64,000 bases of DNA from Hymenolepis diminuta (lineage: Eukaryota > Platyhelminthes > Cestoda > Cyclophyllidea > Hymenolepididae). The notes below the pieces were generated by a model. That model saw only the letters and a program-made list of their open reading frames with translations. It did not search any database and was not told where the DNA came from. The DNA lies in contig CAADRB010000026.1 in the NCBI GenBank assembly GCA_900708905.1, positions 1,446,639 through 1,510,638 on the forward strand, written 5' to 3'. The translations under genes and the position numbers were made by a program. Positions 11,201-22,754 of this stretch are shown piece after piece; the stretch's first letter is position 1, and each line of letters opens with the position of its first letter.

Positions 11201-12339
11201 CTTGTCAAATAGACCACTGCAGAGTTAGTATTAATATGAAGTTTAGTTATCAAATATACGAGTAGACGGTAGAGACGAGTGAAACTAGACAATTTGTAAA
11301 AATCCTTTACAATTTCTAATCATGGGGGAACAGCGAGGGAGAAACCGGGGACGAATCGAGTAGAAGTAGATTATGAAGCTGATGTATTAAATAGCCTTAC
11401 TTTACGTGAATTTTGGAAGCATAGAGTTATCCAATTTCTCATGAGGAGTATAGCGTACTGTGTAGTAGTCTAATGTTTCAAAATTCACACTTCATAGTTT
11501 GATTCCTAGGTTTCTGGGTGAGTTCGTGTCCGCAATATTTTGAACATATTAACCTGTTGAATTCGTTGAGTGGTTTGTCATGCCATGTTGCTTCATTTGT
11601 TTATTTTTACAGCCCAATCAGGTAAACATGATTAGTAATAAGAAATTTATCCAATATACATACTTTACGAGTTTTCATTTTACATTTAATCTTGGAAATA
11701 ACAACACTTCTCGGGAAGCTTCTCTAAAATTTGTTTTTTTCTGCGTCATAGATCTTATGAGTATTTTGAAAAACCCATTAGATACCATACGCATGTTCCT
11801 TTTTTCTTCGTTAACAATGCCAACATACAGATTGATCCGATGTGATCCCTAGATATGTCAAGTGAAAATGTAAATCATTCCTAACACGATTATAATTAAA
11901 GTCATTTGTGCTCTAATTAAAGTTTATTACATTAAAGCCGACTTTTGTGATTAAATATGACCACTTAATTACGTTAGCATAGCAGTACAGTCCCCTGCAT
12001 TGGCAAATGGGTTAAGTCTTATAAATCGTAATTGCAACATTAGAGGATCTTTTGCAGGGCAGTTAATAAGTAATTTCTCTTTTTAAAAATCAAGTTAATT
12101 AAATATTTATAGGCTTTCTTAAAAAATAACATGATATTTGCTTAAATTCCAGTTGTACACAGATATTTGCCTTCTCTTTCTTTAACCTCTCGTGGCGTTG
12201 AGCTTTGCATAATGTTTTTTCGGTGATCTTTGTAGCAATTTGGGTCATATAAGTATCTTATGATCCATCTTCATATTTGCATCCGAGTAATGTTTTACAA
12301 AATTTGTCGTGCGCCGATAATATGACACGTTCTTCAGCA

Positions 12340-12810
12340 TTTGGACGTCTGGAGATCTCTATGGAGATATTCTGAATTGAAGTTTTAATCATGAGGAGGC
12401 ATCCTAATATAGGAAGCAGCAAACAAGTCTCATAAGGTATGGAACGGAGGAGAGGGTCAAGAAGAAGCGGAAAATGAAATCAGGGCACCAAGATTCTTAC
12501 TTTTTTAATTCGAAAGCATTGTGTTGTTCATATTCTCATGGGGGTTCACTTTGTGATATCCTAATATTCAACCTTCATCTTTAAGTTTATCGGTGCCTGT
12601 TAATCGGATGATCTAATACTGTGGTCGTTCATGCTACCTCTCTTTATTTCCATCTATTTTATGATCAGGACCTGATTGATGAGATTAGAAATGATATATT
12701 TAATACTGCAAAGCTCAGTACAGCTCACTCAAGCTGTTATAATTCTAATTCGCACCCTTGATTCGATCTTCAGCTGAGAATTTTTGAGTTTGCGGTAATC
12801 ATTCCATTGG
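12340..12810 (+). repeat. Dispersed repeat family D, copy 1
   Basis: Shares an ordered set of blocks with 19870-20390: a purine-rich GGAGGGAGTCA-like block, then GCATTGTGTTGTTCATATT, then GGTTCACTTTGTGATATCCT, then a GCCTGTTAATCGG block, and finally CTAATTCGCACCCTTGA. The two copies are in the same orientation. Partial copies occur at 32965-33125 (first blocks) and 52375-52500 (a later block). Confidence 0.55.
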
Positions 12811-13133
12811 AGCCTTTTCTTTCGCTTTCATTTTTGTTGAGTCGATTACACCGAGGATCCACACTTATATTCCTTCGTAAGAATCTTTTAGAATTGTTTA
12901 AACTTTAAAATTTTGAGAAATAGAGCGAACTTCTATCAGCCCTGCTAAGTTAAGTACATCTTAGATGGTCCATAAAAGCGCAGATGTACTGCGATCCTGA
13001 CCGACCTTTCATTGTCAGTGTACCAGTCTATTAGCTCTTAATACCGATAAACTAAGAACTATTACTTAATAATCTAGGGTTCAGTTTTTTAGTTAAAGTT
13101 TTAAAACGGTAGCCCATAGTGCAACGAACCATA

Positions 13134-13139
13134 TTTATT
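13134..13139 (-). terminator. Polyadenylation signal downstream of the antisense frame
   Basis: AATAAA on the - strand, about 83 nt after the stop codon of the frame at 13222-13653. The spacing is plausible for a 3' UTR, but the hexamer is common in AT-rich DNA. Confidence 0.35.
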
Positions 13140-13221
13140 AAGTTGGCAGGCGAAAATCTTGAAAAATCTCGAACTTTTAATATTTAAATTAGCACGAAAA
13201 CTATTTCGGTTATTAAAAATT

Positions 13222-13653
13222 TCAAAATTTACCAGCATATGTAATGGGTAATAGTCTAACGAAATTACCAAGAGATTGGTAATTAAAGAAATGATGTGGT
13301 GTTTGATTTAACTCTCGAAACTTTCCTACCAATTTTTCCCTTGTGCCTTCTAATATCAAGAAATTATTGCTAGGTACTCGTTCCCCTTTTTTATAGGCTT
13401 GTTCACACGAAGTTCTGGAATTGAACATGGCTTTGACGAGCAGTGCCCGTCGATTGCGTAGAACAGCATCCATGGATTCCAATAACCTGGATCGTCGTCT
13501 CCGACCTTTCGTCATGCCCTGAATCTTTATGAACGCCAATATCTCCTCTTCTGTACATTCTTGTTTAAATTCTGAGACGATAATGAGTCTTTCATGTATA
13601 TCCATACCTCCTTCCCTATCATTTTCTTTTGTGTTCCTCACACTCACTTGCAT
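13222..13653 (-). CDS. Hypothetical intronless protein, 143 residues, opposite strand to cyclin Y
   Basis: A 143-codon frame with ATG at 13653 and a second in-frame ATG at codon 17, which lacks the preceding AAAGAAAATGATAGG-encoded stretch. The DNA is less AT-rich than its surroundings. The product has an acidic helix-like part (QECTEEEILAFIKI, about residues 33-46), a strongly basic patch (KGRRRRSRLLESM, about 49-61) and a long RNRRALLVKAMF segment, suggesting a nucleic-acid-binding or nuclear protein. No signal peptide or membrane segment is seen. An AATAAA lies about 83 nt past the stop. I do not recognise the family. It could be a nested single-exon gene, a retrocopy, or a fragment of a mobile element. 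Confidence 0.4.
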   Translation of the reverse strand: MQVSVRNTKENDREGGMDIHERLIIVSEFKQECTEEEILAFIKIQGMTKGRRRRSRLLESMDAVLRNRRALLVKAMFNSRTSCEQAYKKGERVPSNNFLILEGTREKLVGKFRELNQTPHHFFNYQSLGNFVRLLPITYAGKF

Positions 13654-14863
13654 TCTTTTTCCCCTTGTCTCCTCTCTCCCCTATTGTGCAATAATTTGTT
13701 CGTGTATGACTTTTAATTTTTTTCCATTTTCGTGTTGAAATTTGGTCTCTTTTCCTTGTTATCTCTTTAATAAAAAAAATGTTAATATTTGAATTGAAAT
13801 GATCAAATTTGAATGCTAATTTTACTCTGAAATAAACCGAGTTTTTTCTTTTTCATAATATGCGGTGTACTGGGGTAGATTTGAATGTCTGCTTAATATG
13901 TAACTCCTGGACGTTAGATTGTCAAGTAGAACGTGAAGTGTACAAATTTTTTTCCTTGACGATATTTTCAATCTATTTTGCGTTTTTTTCCCTCTTTTTA
14001 TTGTAAATAACGTTTAATTATTAAATTGTTAAATCAAACAAGTGGATAATCTTGTACAGTGCACAATTTATCCAAGGTAACTTGATATCATTATATAAAG
14101 TTCTAGAATCTTTAAATTCGTTTTCTCTCTCTTCTCTACCGCTATTTGTGAATATTTTGGGATTGTCAGCTGGAATTGCGTTATAGATAAATCGATTAAA
14201 CTACTCTAGAACGAGTAAATTGATGTTCTTCGTGTGTGGCATTCATAAAGTATGTTGATCAATAAAATTAATTGGCTCTAACTTCAGCCAGGAAATCCCT
14301 TTAACTCCCCTGATTTTGGTTTACCTCTCTTCTTCCGGTTGCATAAAAATTATCACTATGGTTGCTCAAGCATTTAGTGATGAACTGTTTTCTCCAAGGT
14401 AAAAGTTAAACTTTATTTATTATTTTGAAGAGAGGAAGTAATCAAATGAGAAGGATGAAAAGGAATAGGCTTTGAATATGAAATTCACTTGAGGATTGCC
14501 CACGGTTATTTATTGATTTAATTCAATTTGTTGTGTAAATGACTCATTCCTTAGCCTTAAAGGTGTCTATGGATTTTATCTCATCTTATTCAGCTTTACT
14601 CAAGATCTTAGCACCGTTTCAATATTCTAGTATGAAACCTAGCTACTCTCTCTAAATAAAAATTCTAACATCGTCTCTTTATCATTTCTATCTTGTTGCA
14701 GAGAAGTTCATTAAGCTTGAAAGAGCAGTGGCTTAGCAAGTTTTCCTGCTCAGGATCTAGCAACTACAAATAGGTCAACAACATCTAAGGGGACTCGTTA
14801 GACAAATAAATACTATTCAGTACCTTTCAAGGTCATATCCAGCTATTTATATTATAATTTCAG

Positions 14864-15049
14864 GTTTTCCTCTCTTCTGATATATTGATAGAAACTAGGA
14901 ACAAGCATTTTCAATCCTTTGAGCAGACCTTACGACACCTGAAAACAGGATTCGTCTATCGAGGATCGGAATTCTTTCATAATGGCACTTACATGCTTTT
15001 ACCTGGGGATAAAGCCACGTCACAGCTATATTATTGGCTCATTAGTTAG
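14864..15049 (+). other. Open frame behind a good splice acceptor; possible exon of unknown gene
   Basis: The acceptor-like TATTATAATTTCAG ends at 14863. From 14864 the phase-0 frame stays open for 61 codons to a TAG. It is in the phase needed to follow the last firm cyclin Y exon, but the product (VFLSSDILIETRNKHFQ at the start) does not resemble the conserved cyclin Y tail. It may be chance. Confidence 0.15.
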
Positions 15050-17743
15050 TAAAATAATCCCTATAGTCGAAGCTATATGCAAACAGTATTGCCTTCATAA
15101 TAATTCGACTTTGATCAGTTAGAGGTAGTCTACCTCATTTTTCTTAGCTCTGATGAGTGGCTGAAACCAAGGTGGCGTCTGGAAATAATGGCAATAAGTG
15201 ATATGGACCAATTCTCGCTATGACGATTTTTTACACTTAAACAAAGGTTGTGTCTTAGATACGATTCAGACACGAGGTATATACCCTTCAATGTAATGTT
15301 TACCGAGGGGATAAGAAAGACAAGCTGGGGATTTCAGTCTTGAAACCAAGACTTCTCCATAGCTGTAGTTGCGATTAGGGCCTCTTTCACTAAAACTGCA
15401 TTCTAGAAGATTTTGAGAATATTTTTTTGGGGCTTAGCCTTCAAGACAATTAGTAAAAATAATAGTAATAAAAGTTGGTTTTCAGGAGCAAAGATTTGCA
15501 ATCTTTTGGATTTTCTTAATCTCGTTCATTTCAAATTCGTCTGATTGCAGAAGGAAGTTTACACCCGATTTGACACAGTTTAAAAGATTGAACGGTTACA
15601 GGACTGTTTTTAGTTTCTGCTAGCAAGATTTTTCTCCATTTGATTCTAACGAATGAATTTATCAGCGCAGGAATATATGATAATTATGAAAAAATCTTCA
15701 TATAGTAATAAAAGATTATATGCTATTACACCTATTCAAAATTCAGCCAAATTGTGACTGCTGTGTTTGTATGTTTGAAAATTCAATAGATTTATCTAAT
15801 CTACATACTGGACGGTGAAAAATAGCGAACTTTGTTGGTGAAAAAGCCTCTGAACACGTATAAAAGTAATTTGGCCCAATAAGAGATGAGGGGAAGGAGA
15901 TCGGTTGAGTCAGTTATTGGTCGTACAGTTTTAAATAATTCATGTTGCTAATAATCTATATCGTAGCAGAATGAGATTAGCTAACAAGAAGGTAATATGG
16001 CAGTGCTTACTAGGATTCACACAAGATTAACTGTAATCGCCTTCATAACAGAGCTATTAAATATTAATAAGAGCGATTATTGATGTTGGTGTCAATGTCA
16101 TGATTTAATTTATTTCTTGCTACTTAAATTCTCCAAATCATTAATTTGCAACCCTTAAATGTCTTTGAAAATGCCTCTAAATATAGAAAGCAAGCCCTGA
16201 ATTGAGTGGAATTTTTCTTAAACTCATTTTATTATTTTTTAATTTCCATTGATACCTCTTGAAAATGCTCGAGATATTTTTAGCTACCCTACTACTATGT
16301 ATTATTTTTGACATTCCATTCCATTAGTCGAGTTTATCGCATCTAGTGGTAATAATAGTGATACGGTAAGAACATCGCTTCCATTTTTGTATAATCAGGG
16401 TATTAGATTAATAGTAATAATAGTAGGAAATAGTCAAAGCCAAAAATAGTCTAAGAGAAACTAATACCATGAGGATTACGCACCGTTACTTCACGAATTT
16501 GATGAGAATTTTTCATTGAAGAAAAAAAATTGAGAAATAAAAATAGTGCGAGAATAAAAGCACAAACCACAACTCTTATCATGTAGTCTGCCATATTAAC
16601 AAAATTAATCACAATCGATTAGTCTATGGAATAATCATTTACGACAATTGATTCATTCCTGCATTTGTTTTAAAGAGTATTGTTACCCGAAATAACACAA
16701 AAATTTAATAATTTTTAATTACTGGTAAGCAATTGAAATCGATTAACGGAAAGTCCGACAAATAATAACGAGGAGGGAATCAAACAGACCAATGTCATGA
16801 TAGCAATGAGTCTTTCTCCACTTAATTTTTAAAATTGGATTGTACCAAATAGGTACCTCGTGTTCCAAAATTCAAATTTCATGATTCGTCCCCTGGATTG
16901 CAGCAGATGCTTATCTACCATGTCCACTGCTTATAGAACATTTTTTTATCAAGAGGGGTTTTCCTTGCCACTTCAATTCATTTTTTCTTCAAATGGTTGA
17001 GAAGGCAGAATGATTTTACATGATAATCAGAAGTTTACAATCTTCTCGTAGCAGATTTGAGATAACAAAAATTTTAAGTTAACAGAGCCAACCTAATTAA
17101 TTCATTTATCGATTGGTTTTATTGATCGAATTAACTTCCTACAGTTAAAAATCAAGACGGGTTCGAGATAAAATATCCAAAAAGTAGATCATATTGAAAA
17201 ATGCCAGTATGCCACAAAATGGCATCCTCCAAAAATTTAAACTCACAGCTTTCTGTGTCTAGTTAAGAATCTTTTATAATATAAATTTAAACAAGTTATA
17301 TATTTTTAACCTGTTAATATATAGATCAAATGAAATTTAATCACCAACTGAATCTCAAACCGTGTGAAACGATTTACCTTCAACCTAGGGCACTTAACAC
17401 GGTTGTATACTTTGGTAATAAACATGGATGGTAAATTAAATTTAGCACATGTACCTCCCACTTTTCACAAATTTTAATACAAATTTATAAAATATGAGGT
17501 CGCTTATTTTTTAAGTTGAATGCATAATTTATTCGTAATTTGCAAATGAGAATGATGTTTCAGTGTAATCAAAACATAAAATGACAATTAACTTTTATGC
17601 TTACATACAGCGATAAGACTGATAGCGAATCATACAACCATATAACAGCCGACAATGATAGTGAGAAATCTAAACTGATTGGAATTCAGGCAAATTTTCA
17701 GTAATTTTCATTTCGCATATTAATATTTCTAAATCCTTCGTAA

Positions 17744-17760
17744 CATCATCATCATCATCA
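17744..17760 (+). repeat. (ATC)n microsatellite
   Basis: Five to six tandem ATC units shortly before the candidate terminal cyclin Y exon. Confidence 0.8.
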
Positions 17761-17786
17761 GTGAGTGGATTGCTTTTCTTTAATAG

Positions 17787-18101
17787 AACATTCGAAAAAG
17801 GAAAGCAATGCTTTTGTGTCGTCGGAGAGATCACTGTTTCAACATAACGACCTCAAATGCCTGGTCTCTAGACGATTTAGGTCCCATAGGAAGATTTTCG
17901 TCAATCAGAATGTCATCTCAATTCACATATAAGATAGCTCTTCCCCATTCTGACATTACATATGATGTGAAAGCTGCAGAGGAATATCGTAGCAAATATC
18001 CTCAACAAATAAAATATCAGTATATGTTCTTCCATCTGAGAGCAAATCCCGAACTGGATAGATCCCATTCCCCGTTCTCTTCACTGAATTCATACACATA
18101 A
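17787..18101 (+). CDS. Candidate terminal exon, possibly of cyclin Y
   Basis: A pyrimidine-rich acceptor (TTGCTTTTCTTTAATAG) ends at 17786, and the phase-0 frame from 17787 is open for 104 codons to TAA. Phase 0 is what the last firm cyclin Y exon requires. The exon begins NIRKRKAMLLCRRR and then has TTSNAWSLDDLGPIGR. In cyclin Y the C-terminus is a basic, serine-rich tail (a RKRS-type stretch followed by a DNL motif), so the basic start and SLDDL fit loosely. A small intervening exon for the conserved segment after the cyclin box would still be missing. It may instead belong to another gene or be chance. Confidence 0.3.
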   Translation, partial: NIRKRKAMLLCRRRDHCFNITTSNAWSLDDLGPIGRFSSIRMSSQFTYKIALPHSDITYDVKAAEEYRSKYPQQIKYQYMFFHLRANPELDRSHSPFSSLNSYT

Positions 18102-19379
18102 CCTTACATTACTTTTCTCGGCTGGTACAATGTACATTAACATCATAATTTTGTGGAATATAATGGAAGATAATTTTTGTCACATCTCCCCTAATCGTCC
18201 ATGGAGTTATTCTCGTATCTAGAGCGACTCATAAATGATTATATGACCGCCAATTTTTGTTAACGAAGCACTTGAAGTGGATAAGCCTTATAATTCTTAA
18301 GTCTATAAAATGTTTTGTTTACCTTGAAATGGGCCGACCCACAAATTAAGAGTTGAATCCGTCAAAACACTTGAACAGTTCAGGGTTCAAATTTATTGAC
18401 CTAAGTGCTGCTAATTCACACATTTCTTATCGTGCCATTATTCATATTCAGTCACATTACAGTCGTTTTTATAAAGACTGGCTATTGACCCCAACCCAAT
18501 AAAATCTATGGGGAGAAAGCTGGAGTAATTTATCTCCAAGATATTTCGTTAATCTGACAAAGTATCTTTAAAGGAATGAGAGCCCTCTTCATGTAATTTA
18601 TAATTGATGGTTTTACCAAAATGCGTGGGCTCGCATCTGTTGAGACCAATGCGTCATTTGAAAACTATTTGCGGGATATGAATAACTCATCCTGAAACAA
18701 AGCATGGTTCTGCGGTCTTGAGTCATGCATGTTGGCTTCTTATCAGGTTTATACGTCAAATCGAATGAGTTTGAATGAGGAGTGGTTTCAATTTAAAAGT
18801 ACTTTAAACCTATAAATATTATAGACCATTATTATTGAGTGCTATAGAGATCATCTCGAATACTGAATGTACATTAGCAGATTTCTGTAATAGTGCGAGT
18901 CGAGTGTGGGCATCATTGACTACTAACCCAGTTGCCCGCTTAAATTATAGCGACGTGTCCTGATCGAGAATTAAAAGAAGGATGAATTATGGATTGTGGA
19001 AGAGACGTAAAAATTCTGGCCACGTCGTCTTTATTTTTACAGATGAGATTAATATAAAAATTAGTTATAAGCACATATGTCAATAATCAGTTACCATCTG
19101 AATATCTTCAATCAGATTGGTGATGATAATAGGGCTCTTGAGCACTATCTGTATCTGTCATCCGCATATTGACTGCGATGAGTCGGCTGAAGATTAGGAA
19201 AACGGATTAATTGGATTATGATTTCATGAAAGTATGCACGATGCCTGTCGGATCCCCACCCATCGCCACCTGACACAAGTCTTTAGAAGAGTATTATTCT
19301 TGTCCAATTTTCAGCTGATCTTGAATTTTTTGTTAATCTCTGATGGAATACTCCTTTTTTCTTAAAGAGAAAAAATCGA

Positions 19380-19650
19380 GTCGCTGATGCCAGTGATTAG
19401 CTCAATTAACAACCTTTCCACTACGGAGTGGGTACATATATACCGTTCTGGGTTGCACTCGAATAGCCTGACTTAACCAAATTTCGGATTTGGATTTTCA
19501 CAGTAAAAATATTATCAAAACAAGTAAGTCTCGGAAGTGGCGGAGATTAAGTCTGTGCGTTTTCTGCTAATTCTAATTCGCGACCGTTGAGTTTTTCGAC
19601 ATTTGCCGCCCATCTCTATCCGGCTTGTTTTATCGACTGTTACGTAACTT
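19380..19650 (+). repeat. Dispersed repeat family D, partial copy
   Basis: The segment CTAATTCGCGACCGTTGAG followed by TTTTTCGACA and a TATCCGGCTTGTTTTATC block is repeated at 20305-20390, and its first part at 12743-12765. The 19380-19560 part has no clear counterpart in the window. Confidence 0.4.
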
Positions 19651-19869
19651 AAAAAAGCACAACCAAATGTAATTCATTACTTATGACCTAACAAATTAAT
19701 ATAGGAAAGACCTGCAATCCAATTAATTTAAAGTGTCCAGCTATTTGCAACCGCGAAATCTGAGACAATCAGACAGTAGGTATATATTAAAAATATACGA
19801 GATTGGAAATTATTGGATCTAATATTTTGTGGTTATTATAATTACTCATTGCATATCGAAAATTTTTGT

Positions 19870-20390
19870 AAGTTCAAATCATGGAAAAGCACCTGCATAA
19901 AGGAAACAGAAAACAAATAAAATAAAGTATGAAGCGGGAGGGAGTCAGGATATCACGAATCCAACTTCGTCTGAATTCGGGCACATTGTATTGTCCGTAT
20001 TTTCTCATAAGAGGACGAGTTCACTTCGTGATGTCCTACTGATTAATTTTCATCGTTTGACTCCCAAGGTTCACAGGCAGGATTATGCCCACCATATTCA
20101 GAGCTTGTTAACTGGTTGATTACATTTTGCCATTTCGATTAATTTGTATTTTTTAATATCCGCCAAGTACAAGTAGGTGAGACCAGCAGCGATGCATTTA
20201 CCATAGCACATGTTTTGAGGTTAATGATTTGGGTAAAGCAAACCTTGTCCGTCAGCTTCACCTTGCGTGCTGGCAGACACACACTAGAGGTTTAGTCAGG
20301 GTATTTTCATTAATTTGCTTGGGCGGCCGCTGAGTTTTTGGACACCTATCCCACTCCATGCTTGGTTTTATCAGCTACTAACTAACTAAC
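19870..20390 (+). repeat. Dispersed repeat family D, best copy (about 520 bp)
   Basis: Ordered blocks: CATGGAAAAGCACCTGCATA, a purine-rich GCGGGAGGGAGTCAGGATAT block, ACATTGTATTGTCCGTATT, GAGTTCACTTCGTGATGTCC, CAGAGCTTGTTAACTGGTTG, then GGGCGGCCGCTGAGTTTTTG. They recur in the same order at 12340-12810 and in part at 32965-33125 and 52375-52500. There is no coding potential. The element type is unknown. Confidence 0.55.
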
Positions 20391-22754
20391 CAAAGAATAT
20401 ACCCAAACATTTTTCATTTGGAAAAAAAGATTTCCAGTTTTATTTCGAGTTTCGGAAATCTTCAACTAGTGTAAATTTGTATAACCAAACGATACGGGTT
20501 TGAAAACTATATATGGATATTCTTTTATTAATTGCAAGACTTTGCTTCCGTTCGAATAGAGAAGAGACACATTTCAGTTGACTTCTGAAGATATTTATGA
20601 ATTGCCTTTCAATTGCTCTCTAGGTGCATTCAATGTTGGCATGATAAAAGTGCACTTAAAATAAGTGATTAGGCAAATGAATAAATGAAATTAATAATTT
20701 GTCTTTGAAAATCGGCATTCAGAGTCTTGTGGGAATAAATAAATAAGGGCTAAATGGGATATTATTTGTCATATTTGCACAAAAAATTCGATCTGACTGT
20801 CTGATACAAAAGTGAAATCGATCTGTTTCTCACTCCCGAATCCATAGCTAAGTTAATTTGTTTGATCGGTTAGATGAATAACTGGCTGTTTATATGAAAC
20901 AATATTTTTATTTCATATTTTCGCTCTTCGATGAGATGTTGGGAACACACGAACTAATAATAACCTTCAATCCGTTGGTGAATGGAGCTAGTATATAGAA
21001 TTTTCTCTACGCTCGATCATGCTCTCATCAACTTCGATAAGTCAGTTGCAGATTAGGAGAACTGCATATCAGAAGTCCATATAGACTATGCTTTGTTGCG
21101 TCCTATAACCCTCTAAACAGTTTTCCTTGTTATTTCATCATTAAGCCTAATCTTTTCACAATATTTATAAAACAAAAGAGCCAGTTTAACATCACATCTT
21201 TGGTTAACCAATAGACCTCTTTGGCTAATGAATCATTTTGCGTCCTCAGTGTGGAAGAACTGGAGTCGAATTTGGATTGCAACTTGAAACACAACGGGAA
21301 TGCTTTTGTGACTTTAAATTTATCTAGGGTTTTTCAAGCAGCAGTTTATAAAAATGAACCAATTGCATAATGTGGTTGAAATTGTAAAATTTCCTATATA
21401 TCATGCTTTTAAAGTGCATTGCATCATCATATCAGTTAGACTTGAAGTAATGGCGCTGAAAAAAGCCTTACTAAAAATATAATATAATATACTTTTATTA
21501 AAATCTGGTTAGCTCTTATAATCGTACTTGTATATGATTTATTAAATCATAAGGTCTGAACACCTCGAACAGGAACTTATTCGAGAAATAGGAAACAAAT
21601 CCTGAATATTGGAAAATTAGAATTTGAAGAGGAGGACTATACTGAGAGGTGATAAGCGCACACTTAAATCAAACGGTCAAATTATGTAAGATTACATAAC
21701 TCACTTCTACGGCCCTATTTGCCCCAGAGACTCCCTCATAAATTGAGCATTCTTCCTCTCTATAACTTCTATTTCTTTTGTGATTGTATATTCCACAATA
21801 ATATAAATTTTTTGAGCCCTGCCGTGGGAATTAAACAAATAATTCGCTTTTGACGCTCCAACTGTATTTTCAAACTTTACTCGATTCCCATCTCCTGACT
21901 CATTTAGGGCTGCTTTATTGCTACCTGTGTTTAGATGATTCCCACGATGTAAAATGGTGATTTTCTGCCTTGCCATGAATAATAATAGTAATTCTTAATT
22001 TAGACAAGATTGCTTCGTTTCGTGTTGTACTGGAAAAAAAAATCGAAATCATCTCTAAGTTTCATCCTCTTCTAGGGATTTATAAAGAGGATTGCTGATT
22101 CAGCTAATACGGTCTTATATTACTTATAATTGAAGATGTTTTTGTTGACTTCTCTGAAAGCTGAGTCATTTTATATACAGATATGCTTCAAGAGCGAAAA
22201 TCCTCCCTTTGAATGCAAAGAAAATTTATGCGTAACTAGAAATAAAAGGGGATACTTTTGTTGCTAAAACTAGTTGACTAAATATGTCTAGAGACTCCAA
22301 AACCATCCCATAAAAGTAAAGCTGACACTGAGATTTTGTAATTATATTTATGCCAAAATATTAAAAATACACACCTTGCAATACCTATCGCATTTCCACT
22401 TATGAATCGAATGTGTTTCAGTGTGAAAAAAATCTTGAAAGAATGCATCATCCAAAGAACAAATTTAATCAAATAGATATATGCTGAGGAACCACATTGA
22501 TGGGTAATTTCAACAATGCAATAGTAGAAAAATACTACATTTTCCATAGCACCGGATTATTTTTCCACCTGAGAAAGAACTGAGAGTCCGATGTGACCTA
22601 AGGAATACGTTATACTACACGCAGATCTTGGAGCGCTCAATCACAGGATGTGATCTCAAACTCCTTTAAGTGGTTTATTTATGATATATGTTAAACCAGA
22701 GAGTGCTTTGCCAACTTTGAAGCATCCTGCCAGGCTCCTTTCATTACGGTAGTA

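Larger units (their letters stand above)
10325..22754. other. Long stretch after the last firm cyclin Y exon: intron and intergenic DNA
   Basis: About 12.4 kb. It must hold the end of cyclin Y, for which 17787-18101 is my best but weak candidate. It also holds an antisense intronless frame (13222-13653) and repeats at 10860-11200, 12340-12810, 19380-19650 and 19870-20390. An (ATC)n run lies at 17744-17760. An open frame of 61 codons begins right after a good acceptor at 14864 and another short open block ends at a donor near 14398; neither matches anything I know. No other gene was recognised. Confidence 0.5.
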
